A stretch of 8,273 nucleotides of DNA from Acidobacteriaceae bacterium (GTDB taxonomy: Bacteria > Acidobacteriota > Terriglobia > Terriglobales > SbA1), in contig PMHI01000295.1 of the NCBI GenBank assembly GCA_003156615.1, positions 5,226 to 13,498 of the forward strand. Reading direction: 5' to 3'. Position numbers and translations under genes: made by a program. Shown in pieces: positions 1 through 6,566 of the stretch. Below the pieces are notes generated by a model. That model had not been told where the DNA came from, did not search any database, and saw only the letters and a list, made by a program, of their open reading frames with translations. The number at the start of each line of letters is the position of its first letter. Position 1 is the stretch's first letter.

Positions 1-3000
1 GCGAGATTGAGTTTGTCTTCGCCGATGTAGTCGGCAAGGGTGTAAAGGATCTGGCCACCCTTCTGGTACCAGACGTAGGGTTCACGCTGGACGAGAGCGA
101 GCGGCGGTTCGTGGCGGGTCTCGCCGGCACGTCCGCGGAGATACCCATCGAGTTCGTGGCGAAGGTAGCGATGCATCAGATCGCGGCCGTATTTGTGCGC
201 CATGACCTGGAGCGCGGAGTACTCGGCCAGGCTTTCCGCCATCATGTTAGAACCTTCGACGTCGGCGCCAATGAGCTGGTGGGCCCACCATTGGTGGCCC
301 AGTTCGTGGGCAGTGACGAAGTAGGTGAAGTCGATATCGGTCGGCTTCAGTACGCGGCCGATGAAGCCAATCGCTTCGGAGTACGGGATGGTGTTGGGGA
401 AAGACTGGGCGAAGCTGCGGTAGCGGGGGAACTCGAGGACGCGGTACTGGGTGAACTGGTACGGACTGTAGACGGGCTGATAGTAGTCGAGCCCGGCGCG
501 GGAACTGGCTAGCATGTCGTCGATGTCGTAGGTGTGGGCGGGGTCGTAGTAGACCTCGAGGGCAACGTCGCCGCTCGGCCCGCGGTAGGTCTCTTTGCGG
601 ACCTGGTAACGGGCGGAGATATAGGAGAAGAATTCGAGGATGTGAGTGGAACCCATGCTGTATTCGTAGAAGTGGCGGCCGTTGGCCTGCCATTCCCGCT
701 GCAGGTATCCAGGAGCGATGGCAATCTGGTCCGATGAGGTGCTGACCACGGTGTGATAGGTGATCCAGTCGGCCTCGCGGGGAAAGATATTGTTCACGGA
801 GTGAACGGGGTCGCCGCGGTGCGCCATCTCTTCGAGAGGCGGAAGATGCTCTTCGCGGCGGCGGCGGGGGTCGTCCAGCTCTTCGTCGACCCTGTAGCCG
901 ATATATGGGATGTAGTCGGAGTCGAAGAAGGTGCCGTTGTAGGCGAACTCGGGCAGTTCATTGCCGTCGCGGAAGCCGCGGGTCTCGTGGCCGACGTTGC
1001 ACGTGAGCGTGATGGTTTCGCCGGGTGCTAAGGGCTGGTCGAGAGCATAGATGGAATAGACATTCCGAGGTGCAGAGCTGACGAGGTGGAACGGGCGATC
1101 GAATTTGATGTTGGTGATCGAGTACCTCTGGTCGGTGATATGGATCTGCGGAATCGGCTGGTTGGTCTTGTTCTCGAGACTCATGCGGACGCTGCCGTCG
1201 AAGGAACGGCGGTCAGGATAGATGTTGATCGTGGTGTCGACGGCCGTGACCTTGGGCTGGAGCAGGTTTTCGTATTGTTTGAACTTGCTTTCGTAGTCGG
1301 CCTGAATGTCGCGGCGCGCCTGGGAGTCTAAGTACTCGTTGAGCACGTGGGCGTTGTAGAAGTACCAGGAGCCAGCGCCAACGGCGACGATGGCGAACAG
1401 CAATGCGAGCGGAGCGAGCCGGGGAGCAAGGCGAAGGGCTTGGCGGGCGCGTATGCGCAGGGAGTCCTCAGCTCCGCGCCGCGCCATGGCGACGGAGATG
1501 ACACCCAGGACGGCCATAATCGCGAGCCAGTAGGTGATTGACCAGAACAGGGCGGGGACGAAGTGGCCGTAACCGTTCATGTCAGAGTAAGTGTAGGCGG
1601 GGGTCTGGCCGATGAGGTAAAGCGTGTTCTCCCATCCGAAGCTGTAGAGGATGGGCATAAGAACGAAGAGGCCGATCACGACGGCGTGGCCCACAAACTT
1701 GTTCGAGACCACGGTCTGGACGAAGAGAGCGAGGAGGATGAAGCCGAGGACCTGCGGGAAGGCAACAAAGTAGAGTTCCTTGAAGTACTGGAGGAGTTCG
1801 TAATGGTAGTAACCGGCGATGGTCTGCATGACAATGCCGACGAGCATGGCGACGGCGAGAAGAATGAGCTCGACGATGACGATGGCGGTGAGACGGGAGA
1901 GCCAGTCGGTCGACTCGCGCATGGGCAGGGCATCATGGATACCGCTGAAGTTGGTGTCGCGCTCGCGCCAGAGGAGTTCTGCGGCATAGAGGGCTGCGAC
2001 AATAAATAGGAAGAGGAGGGCACTGCCCTCGACGGCCTGGACCATGAGGTATGTAACTGGCCAGACATTCCGTTCGGCGAGGCGGCCAGCGAAGTGGCCG
2101 TTGTTGATGCCGAAGGCGACGAGCAGGGCGACGATGGCCCAGAATGGTATGTCGCGAAAAATATTGCGCAGCCGCAGGCGCGACAGAGAGAGGTATTGGG
2201 CAAAGGTGGTGCCGGAGTTAAAGGTCTGATGGACGAGCGGCAGTCGAGCGGCAACCAGAGATCGCACAGGCTGTGCCTCCGCAAGATCCTGCATCTTCGC
2301 CTTGGCCGCGCGGCGGCCTTGAGAGCGGGCGGTAAGGGCCTCAACCGACATCGGAAACAGCGCCCAGACCGTCCCCAAGGCTGAAAGTCCCACGGAGATC
2401 CAGAGCAGGCGGTTATAGAGGAATACGCCACGGGAAAGGGCGGGCGACCAGGTGAGGAACAGGGTGTTCTTTTCGATGACCGTCCAGTAGCGCGTGACGT
2501 CGTCGTACATGATCAGGCCGACGGGATCGAGAATGCCGGACCAGAAGCGCTCGAGCGAACGGGTGGCGGAGAACACGGTGACGCCAATGACGTAGAACAT
2601 GAACAGGGCGACACCCTGGAGATACACGATGAAGATCTTGCGGGAGAGGGCGGCGACGGCGAAGAAGACAGAACCGACGAAGAAGATCTGGACAACCAGG
2701 ATGGAGAAGAAGGGCTGGAGGTAGGTCCAGAGGTGATTTGGGCCGATGCGGGTGTGGTCTGCCCAAGGCGCGAAAGTTCCGAGGAAGGTGCCAAGCAACA
2801 TGCCGGAGAAGGCGAAAACGGTGGCGACGAAGGAGCCAGCCCAGCGCCCGCCGAGATAGGCGAACTTGGAGATGGGCTGGGTAAAAAGGATCTGGTAGGT
2901 GTCGCGTTGAAAGTCCCGAAGGATCGAGGTGCCAAAGATGGCGGCAATGACGATGATACCGAACAGCGAGACCAGGATGTCGTTGAGCGAGTTGGCGTAG

Positions 3001-3167
3001 GGTCCATTGAGGAGGATCTTGCCATTGCCGTTGCCGATGGGACCGAAGCTTTCGGACGCAACACAGAGGAAGGAAAACGTGAGCCAGAGGATAAAGTAGA
3101 CGTAGGTCGAGAGGCTCTTGAAGCGGTATTTGATCTCGAAGGTGAAGAACTCCCAAAACAGTGCCAT
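1..3167 (-). CDS. ABC-2 type permease fused to an M1-family zinc metallopeptidase domain (3' end cut by window)
   Basis: The reading frame is open for 1055 codons from ATG at 3165-3167 to the window edge, so the C-terminus is missing, by my estimate about 150 residues. The N-terminal half looks like two ABC-2 permease units. Hydrophobic segments lie near residues 22-40, 65-85, 108-130, 150-172, 176-197 and 245-265, with a second group of about six between 330 and 560. A final anchor near 583-605 (APLALLFAIVAVGAGSW) precedes a soluble domain from about 610. That domain carries the M1 zinc site HELGHQWW (His954, Glu955, His958), the third ligand Glu978 in AESLAEY, and VWYQKGG, whose Tyr1034 matches the transition-state Tyr of M1 enzymes. 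The usual GxMEN exopeptidase motif is absent; YSEAIGF (Glu931) sits in its place. The gene lies 45 bases downstream of the ABC ATPase, its likely partner. The domain calls are firm. Substrate, and whether it transports, cleaves or both, are unknown. The peptidase domain is inferred to be outside the cytoplasm. Confidence 0.93.
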   Translation of the reverse strand, partial: MALFWEFFTFEIKYRFKSLSTYVYFILWLTFSFLCVASESFGPIGNGNGKILLNGPYANSLNDILVSLFGIIVIAAIFGTSILRDFQRDTYQILFTQPISKFAYLGGRWAGSFVATVFAFSGMLLGTFLGTFAPWADHTRIGPNHLWTYLQPFFSILVVQIFFVGSVFFAVAALSRKIFIVYLQGVALFMFYVIGVTVFSATRSLERFWSGILDPVGLIMYDDVTRYWTVIEKNTLFLTWSPALSRGVFLYNRLLWISVGLSALGTVWALFPMSVEALTARSQGRRAAKAKMQDLAEAQPVRSLVAARLPLVHQTFNSGTTFAQYLSLSRLRLRNIFRDIPFWAIVALLVAFGINNGHFAGRLAERNVWPVTYLMVQAVEGSALLFLFIVAALYAAELLWRERDTNFSGIHDALPMRESTDWLSRLTAIVIVELILLAVAMLVGIVMQTIAGYYHYELLQYFKELYFVAFPQVLGFILLALFVQTVVSNKFVGHAVVIGLFVLMPILYSFGWENTLYLIGQTPAYTYSDMNGYGHFVPALFWSITYWLAIMAVLGVISVAMARRGAEDSLRIRARQALRLAPRLAPLALLFAIVAVGAGSWYFYNAHVLNEYLDSQARRDIQADYESKFKQYENLLQPKVTAVDTTINIYPDRRSFDGSVRMSLENKTNQPIPQIHITDQRYSITNIKFDRPFHLVSSAPRNVYSIYALDQPLAPGETITLTCNVGHETRGFRDGNELPEFAYNGTFFDSDYIPYIGYRVDEELDDPRRRREEHLPPLEEMAHRGDPVHSVNNIFPREADWITYHTVVSTSSDQIAIAPGYLQREWQANGRHFYEYSMGSTHILEFFSYISARYQVRKETYRGPSGDVALEVYYDPAHTYDIDDMLASSRAGLDYYQPVYSPYQFTQYRVLEFPRYRSFAQSFPNTIPYSEAIGFIGRVLKPTDIDFTYFVTAHELGHQWWAHQLIGADVEGSNMMAESLAEYSALQVMAHKYGRDLMHRYLRHELDGYLRGRAGETRHEPPLALVQREPYVWYQKGGQILYTLADYIGEDKLNL

Positions 3168-3180
3168 GTCAGATCCTCCT
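3168..3180 (-). promoter_or_regulatory. Strong ribosome binding site of the permease-peptidase gene
   Basis: On the minus strand a full AGGAGG (3175-3180) is followed by a 7-base spacer and then the ATG at 3167. A perfect Shine-Dalgarno at good spacing fixes this start and suggests independent translation initiation rather than only coupling to the ATPase gene 45 bases upstream. Confidence 0.8.
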
Positions 3181-3212
3181 CCCAGGGTGCTGAACAAAAT
3201 AGTTACCAGGCG

Positions 3213-4106
3213 TTAGTTCGGGCGCTGTCCCTTGGCCTGCTGCGAGAGGTTGAGAAAATAGACGTCCTCAAGGTCGGAATCGACCGGGTTGAACCCGTTG
3301 CCCGGAGAGGAGTCCGCGTACACGCGAATCTCGTGTTGTCCACCGACGAGGTGAGTGGAGATGACGTGAAGCTGAGTTTCCAAAGCGCGTAGCTCATCGT
3401 CGGTGGTGACCAGCTTCGACCAGATCCGGCCCTTGAGTGCCGCGAGGGTATCGCCTGGAGCGCCCTCCAAGAGCAGTTCGCCCTGGGCAATGATTGCCAT
3501 GCGGGGGCAAAGCTGGCGCACGTCATCGACGATGTGAGTCGAGAGGATGACGGTACGGTCCCTGCCCAGCGAAGACAAAAGGTTCAGGAAGCGATTGCGC
3601 TCCGCAGGATCCAGACCGGCCGTGGGTTCATCGACAATAATGAGGCGGGGATTGCCGAGCAAAGCCTGCGCAATACCGAAGCGCTGCTTCATGCCCCCGG
3701 AAAAAGTGGAGAGCGCTTTCTTGCGCACGTCCCAGAGGTTGGTCTGCTCGAGTAGCGCGTCGACGGTCTGCCTGCGCTCTCCCGAGGAGGTCATGCCCTT
3801 CATGACGGCGAGGTGGTGAAGCATGTCCAGCGCGGATATCTTAGGGTAAACACCGAACTCCTGCGGCAAGTAACCGAGGATGCGGCGGACCTGGTCTTTC
3901 TGACGCAGGACGTCGATGCCGTCGAGCGTGATGGAGCCGGAGTCGGGATCCTGCAGCGTGGCGACGGTGCGCATGAGGGAACTTTTGCCGGCGCCGTTTG
4001 GGCCCACCAGGCCGAACATGCTGTTTCCGATGGAGAGCGTCAGGTTCTTGAGCGCCTTTACACCATTCGGGTAAGTCTTCGAAAGACCCGTGATCGTGAG
4101 TGCCAC
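3213..4106 (-). CDS. ABC transporter ATP-binding protein, partner of the ABC-2/M1 permease
   Basis: This is the cytoplasmic ATPase subunit, 297 residues from the preferred start. All nucleotide-binding motifs are intact: Walker A GPNGAGKSS (about 35-43), Q-loop Gln82 in YLPQEFG, signature FSGGM (135-139), Walker B LIIVDE (155-160), D-loop AGLD (163-166) and H-loop His191 in STHIVDD. A tail of roughly 70 residues after the core is typical of ATPases paired with ABC-2 permeases. The start chosen is GTG at 4104-4106, because GGAGG (4112-4116) sits 5 bases before it. An in-frame GTG at 4116-4118 would add four residues but has no Shine-Dalgarno of its own. The permease-peptidase follows after 45 bases and a sigma70-like promoter lies upstream, so the two genes should be one transcript. 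With only one ATPase and a permease made of two ABC-2-like halves, two ATPase copies per complex is the natural inference. Substrate is unknown. Confidence 0.95.
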   Translation of the reverse strand: MALTITGLSKTYPNGVKALKNLTLSIGNSMFGLVGPNGAGKSSLMRTVATLQDPDSGSITLDGIDVLRQKDQVRRILGYLPQEFGVYPKISALDMLHHLAVMKGMTSSGERRQTVDALLEQTNLWDVRKKALSTFSGGMKQRFGIAQALLGNPRLIIVDEPTAGLDPAERNRFLNLLSSLGRDRTVILSTHIVDDVRQLCPRMAIIAQGELLLEGAPGDTLAALKGRIWSKLVTTDDELRALETQLHVISTHLVGGQHEIRVYADSSPGNGFNPVDSDLEDVYFLNLSQQAKGQRPN

Positions 4107-4116
4107 TTCTGCCTCC
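4107..4116 (-). promoter_or_regulatory. Ribosome binding site that decides the ATPase start
   Basis: GGAGG at 4112-4116 (minus strand) is followed by a 5-base spacer and GTG at 4106. The alternative GTG at 4118 overlaps this GGAGG and has no purine-rich site upstream, so the shorter protein is preferred. Confidence 0.7.
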
Positions 4117-4176
4117 ACGTTTCGAGAATGCGTCTATGGACCAGGACAACCGACCGCATAGGGCGGGTGGGGACTC

Positions 4177-4204
4177 ATTTTACTACCAACCGAAGATGTG
4201 GCAA
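4177..4204 (-). promoter_or_regulatory. Predicted sigma70-type promoter of the ABC operon
   Basis: Reading the minus strand, TTGCCA (4199-4204, 5 of 6 to the -35 consensus) is followed by 16 bases and TAAAAT (4177-4182, 5 of 6 to the -10 consensus). Transcription would begin near 4170, giving a leader of about 64 bases before the ATPase GTG. It is the best promoter match I found and falls in the 165-base gap between the cyclodeaminase-family stop and the ATPase start, as expected if the ABC pair is transcribed on its own. It is a pattern match only. Confidence 0.5.
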
Positions 4205-4271
4205 CGGCGGGTTCAGAATCAGAATCATCCCTGCTTTGTCCCGTTCCAGGATGCTTCTTCAGGACGGGGTT

Positions 4272-5213
4272 CTAGGCCTGTGAATAGATCGCCCACGCGC
4301 TCGCCAGGTCTTGAACGACGTGGCCAAGGGACTTGTAGGCGGTGATCTCCTCCGGGGAGCGTCGGCCTTCGATTTCGCCCGCCAACACCTGGCCAATCTC
4401 AGCGACGATGTGGTCGTCACCGACTAAACCCGCGGCCTTGGCTCGGAGAAACTCGGCGCCTTGGTTTATAACGCCCTCGCGGCTGTCGGCAATGAAGCGC
4501 GAGAGGACGACCAAGTCATTGTCCACTTCCACTGGCCCCGCATAGCTGGAGCCGACCAGATTCAAGTGCGTTCCCGGCCGCACCCACGCTCCCTTCAAGA
4601 TTGGATCGGCCGCCGAGGTGACGGTACAAACAATGTCGGCGTTGCCGACCGCCTCTTCCACGGCGCCTGCGGCGGCGACCGGCACGGCAAGTTCGGCTTG
4701 CATCCGCTCCGCGAAGGCCCGGGCGCGCTCCGGCGACCGTCCCCATATCGAGATGGATTCAAGGCGGCGCACCTTGCTGATCGCCCGCGCATGGGTCGCG
4801 GCCTGTTCGCCATAGCCCAGAATCGCCAGCCGGTGCGCGTCTTCGCGCGCCAATGCGTCGGTGGCGACCGCACTGGCCGCCGCCGTTCGAATGGCGGTAA
4901 TCTCGCCCGCGTGGACGACGCACACCGGCGTGCCGGTTTCGGGATCGAACAGGATGACGAGGCCCTGGTGCGACTGTGTGCCACGAGCGAAGTTCTCGTG
5001 GAAGACGCTGATCAACTTCGCGCCGAATGGGGCGTAGGCCCCCATCGCACCGGGCATAACGCCGAAGAACCGGCCCTCGGAGAGCGGAATGATCGACCGT
5101 AGAAGTTGCTTAGTTTCGCCCTTCGAAAATGCAATCATCGCATGGCGCACGATTGGAATGCATATCTCATAAGTGAGGCGGCGGGCAACCTCCTCACGGT
5201 CGATGAATCGCAT
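4272..5213 (-). CDS. Ornithine cyclodeaminase / mu-crystallin family NAD(P)-dependent enzyme
   Basis: This 313-residue protein has the normal length for the family, whose members include ornithine cyclodeaminase, alanine dehydrogenase and cyclic ketimine/imine reductases. Visible landmarks are Arg39 in LLRSI, Lys66 in FGAKLISVF and Arg109 in AIRTAAAS, which match substrate-binding positions of the family. The Rossmann glycine motif is GYGEQA (133-138), followed by GRSPERA (158-164) and a C-terminal YKSLGHVVQDLA (293-304). Where true ornithine cyclodeaminases have a catalytic Asp in a GDxPGK-type loop, this protein has VGSSYAGPVEVD (220-231) with no Asp in the loop. A deaminating cyclase role is therefore unlikely; an imine/ketimine reductase or amino acid dehydrogenase role fits better. 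It starts at ATG 5211-5213 with GAGGA about 9 bases upstream. It lies 96 bases after the TonB-like gene and 165 bases before the ATPase gene. The family call is firm; the substrate is not determined. Confidence 0.92.
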   Translation of the reverse strand: MRFIDREEVARRLTYEICIPIVRHAMIAFSKGETKQLLRSIIPLSEGRFFGVMPGAMGAYAPFGAKLISVFHENFARGTQSHQGLVILFDPETGTPVCVVHAGEITAIRTAAASAVATDALAREDAHRLAILGYGEQAATHARAISKVRRLESISIWGRSPERARAFAERMQAELAVPVAAAGAVEEAVGNADIVCTVTSAADPILKGAWVRPGTHLNLVGSSYAGPVEVDNDLVVLSRFIADSREGVINQGAEFLRAKAAGLVGDDHIVAEIGQVLAGEIEGRRSPEEITAYKSLGHVVQDLASAWAIYSQA

Positions 5214-5309
5214 CAGACGCTTTCCTCACGATTTGCGGCGACGTCCGGTTTCGAACCCAGGCCCGCTAGCTGGACCAGGGGATTTTGGGCGACCTTCGAC
5301 TAGGGTAAC

Positions 5310-6155
5310 CTAGCTCGCGTTTGCGGGGTTATTGGAGATCCGAATCGAGAAGTTGACGGTGATTCTGCTTTTGGTCTCGACGGGCTGCCCGTTCTGAAGA
5401 TAGGGCTTGAAGTGCCACTGGCGCACCGCTTGCTGCGCCGCCAAGCTAAGGACGGTAGGACCGCTAAGCACGCGAAGGTTCTCGATGTTGCCGTCGACCC
5501 CAATGATGGCCTGCAATACCACCGAGCCCTGTACGCTCATGTGCTGCCCCAGCAAGGGCAGGGTCGAATCGATGGTTTGCCGGACTTCTGGAATGCCGTC
5601 TGTAGAAAGACGCGTGATCTCGGCCGCATTCGCCGGCAGACCTGCGGCTGATGCCGAGGTGACTGCAGAGAAGCGGTTGGAATTGCGGGAGATGTCGACA
5701 CTCGAGGTGTCGCTTCCGGCATGAACGGTGCGGTGCGTATCGCCTGCTACCACTTCGATGTCCAACGGAGGAAGAACAGTCCGCTTAGTCGCGACTACTG
5801 GCGAGTCTGAGTTGGCCGCTTCTTGGGGAGCGGGGGCGGTAACGGCCGGAGCAGTGGCGGCAACGGCCGGAGCGCTGGAAATCTTTGGAGCGAGATGCTT
5901 TTTTCCGGTCGCAGCCTGTGCCACGGGGGCTTGGGCGGTCTTAACAGGCGCAGCCGCCGAGTTCGGTTTGGGGACATTTTCCGAGCCCGCGGTTTCGGGT
6001 TCAAATGCCTCGTCCGAGCTAAACCAGAATTCGCGATCCTTCACGAGGACAATGGCGAGGGCAACGAGCAGGAGAACGAGTGCCATCTGCAGCCGGCGAG
6101 GCTGCGTGGTCGCCTTAGGTCTGGCACTCTCCGTTTTTGGATTCCGTTCCAACAT
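5310..6155 (-). CDS. TonB-family energy transducer with C-terminal TonB domain
   Basis: From ATG 6153-6155 the protein has 281 residues. A short basic cytoplasmic N-terminus (LERNPKTESARPK, then PRR) leads into a single membrane helix at about 22-38 (QMALVLLLVALAIVLV). An Ala/Pro-rich periplasm-spanning linker follows at about 55-115, then a less ordered Ser/Thr-rich segment, and a TonB C-terminal domain at about 208-271. That domain shows the hallmark pattern of QGSVVLQAIIGVDGNI, then RVLSGP, AVRQWHFKPY and a final NGQPVETKSRITVNF. TonB proteins carry proton-motive energy from ExbB/ExbD to outer-membrane receptors, but none of those partners is in the window. Many soil bacteria carry several orphan TonB-like proteins of this kind. 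The frame also permits a GTG start at 6213-6215, adding 20 residues. I prefer the ATG because the extra segment reads like untranslated sequence, but neither start has a clear Shine-Dalgarno. Confidence 0.88.
   Translation of the reverse strand: MLERNPKTESARPKATTQPRRLQMALVLLLVALAIVLVKDREFWFSSDEAFEPETAGSENVPKPNSAAAPVKTAQAPVAQAATGKKHLAPKISSAPAVAATAPAVTAPAPQEAANSDSPVVATKRTVLPPLDIEVVAGDTHRTVHAGSDTSSVDISRNSNRFSAVTSASAAGLPANAAEITRLSTDGIPEVRQTIDSTLPLLGQHMSVQGSVVLQAIIGVDGNIENLRVLSGPTVLSLAAQQAVRQWHFKPYLQNGQPVETKSRITVNFSIRISNNPANAS
5836..5877 (-). repeat. Two imperfect 21-bp tandem repeats in the TonB linker
   Basis: Units at 5836-5856 and 5857-5877 match at 18 of 21 bases and share the core AACGGCCGGAGC. 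They are in frame and encode the duplicated Ala-Pro-Ala-Val pattern (APAVAAT, then APAVTAP) in the linker, near residues 95-108. The likely effect is linker length variation. Confidence 0.75.
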
Positions 6156-6231
6156 TTCGTGTCTTTCGCTTCGCCGCTCGGTTGCCCAGTAATCAGGAGT
6201 GCTATTACCAGGCACGAGTAGTTTCGTCTAC

Positions 6232-6245
6232 TGAGCGCGCGCTCA
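6232..6245. repeat. 14-bp perfect palindrome upstream of the TonB-like gene, possible operator
   Basis: TGAGCGCGCGCTCA is a perfect inverted repeat without a spacer, centred about 83 bases before the preferred TonB ATG. Flanks read ACTGAGC on the left and GCTCACAATGG on the right. The outer bases resemble half-sites of LacI-type operators, but the resemblance is loose. A dimeric repressor site is the simplest reading; a chance GC palindrome cannot be excluded. Confidence 0.45.
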
Positions 6246-6248
6246 CAA

Positions 6249-6285
6249 TGGCACGATGAGGGAGCAAAGTAGCCCGAGCGTGCCA
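6249..6285. repeat. Spaced inverted repeat TGGCACG / CGTGCCA
   Basis: Perfect 7-base arms at 6249-6255 and 6279-6285 are separated by 23 bases, immediately next to the 14-bp palindrome. A further GGCACG occurs at 6211-6216. The clustering suggests either a protein-binding region or remnants of an interspersed palindromic repeat. There are no target-site duplications or transposase remnants to support an insertion sequence. Confidence 0.4.
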
Positions 6286-6473
6286 CAAGGGGGTGCTGAA
6301 GCCAGCGGGCGGGAGGGAAGAGTCGACCGATCGAGCGCGAGGCCCGACTTGGGAATTTGTGACGAAGACTAGCTGCTGGCCGACGAAATCGAAGAAATGG
6401 CCAACATTTCACTCGTTATTGACTGCATCGGCCCACTTTTGATTGCTCTAGGGGCGAAGTAGGTTTCTTCTGT

Positions 6474-6492
6474 CACCGCTGGCCAAGCAGTG
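6474..6492 (-). terminator. Weak hairpin downstream of the sugar isomerase gene
   Basis: On the minus strand, arms CACTGCT and AGCGGTG form 7 pairs (one G-U) around a 5-base loop, about 75 bases after the isomerase stop. No run of T follows, so it is not a classical intrinsic terminator. It may help end or stabilise the transcript. Confidence 0.2.
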
Positions 6493-6566
6493 AGGTCCAT
6501 CGGAAGGGGTACCTGGGTTGTAAACATCAACGGGCAAAGGTTTCCGCGAAGACTACCCCCAGCGCC

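Larger units (their letters stand above)
6156..6566. other. Intergenic region between the sugar isomerase and the TonB-like gene
   Basis: About 410 bases have no convincing protein gene on either strand. The minus-strand open frames here give Arg/Ser/Cys-rich translations with no family resemblance. The region holds a 14-bp palindrome (6232-6245), a spaced inverted repeat (6249-6285), a short inverted repeat AGTAG-6-CTACT at 6217-6232 and a weak hairpin just downstream of the isomerase gene (6474-6492). The promoter and leader of the TonB-like gene should lie here, but I found no sigma70 match I would stand behind. No tRNA or riboswitch fold was recognised. Confidence 0.6.

Noticed and set aside
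1563..2009. Acidic plus-strand open frame of 148 codons
   Set aside because: It lies fully antisense to the permease gene, is low-complexity (Glu/Asp/Gly-rich), and results from the C-ending codon bias of the real gene.
2413..3156. Minus-strand open frame of 247 codons
   Set aside because: It is a shifted frame of the permease gene; the Arg/Leu/His-rich translation has no family features while the true frame has clear membrane helices.
2733..3392. Plus-strand open frame of 219 codons
   Set aside because: It is antisense to the permease start, its ribosome site and the ATPase end, with charged low-complexity composition and no recognisable domain.
4243..4271. Possible terminator after the cyclodeaminase-family gene
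   Set aside because: Only about 5 pairs form (CCCGT with ACGGG) around a long loop and no T run follows.
4461..5102. Plus-strand open frame of 213 codons
   Set aside because: It is the antisense shadow of the cyclodeaminase-family gene, whose own frame carries all the conserved motifs.
5240..5275. tRNA T-arm-like string GGTTTCGAACCC near the end of the TonB-like gene
   Set aside because: The flanking 5-base stems do not pair on either strand and no acceptor or anticodon arm can be built, so it is not a tRNA or a clear tRNA fragment.
5255..5285. GC hairpin after the TonB-like gene (CCTGGTCC with GGGCCTGG)
   Set aside because: The stem contains a mismatch and a wobble pair and lacks a T tract, so it is too weak to call a terminator.
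6041..6412. Minus-strand open frame of 123 codons covering the intergenic region
   Set aside because: It overlaps the TonB-like gene in another frame and gives an Arg/Ser/Cys-rich translation without domain features or a ribosome site.
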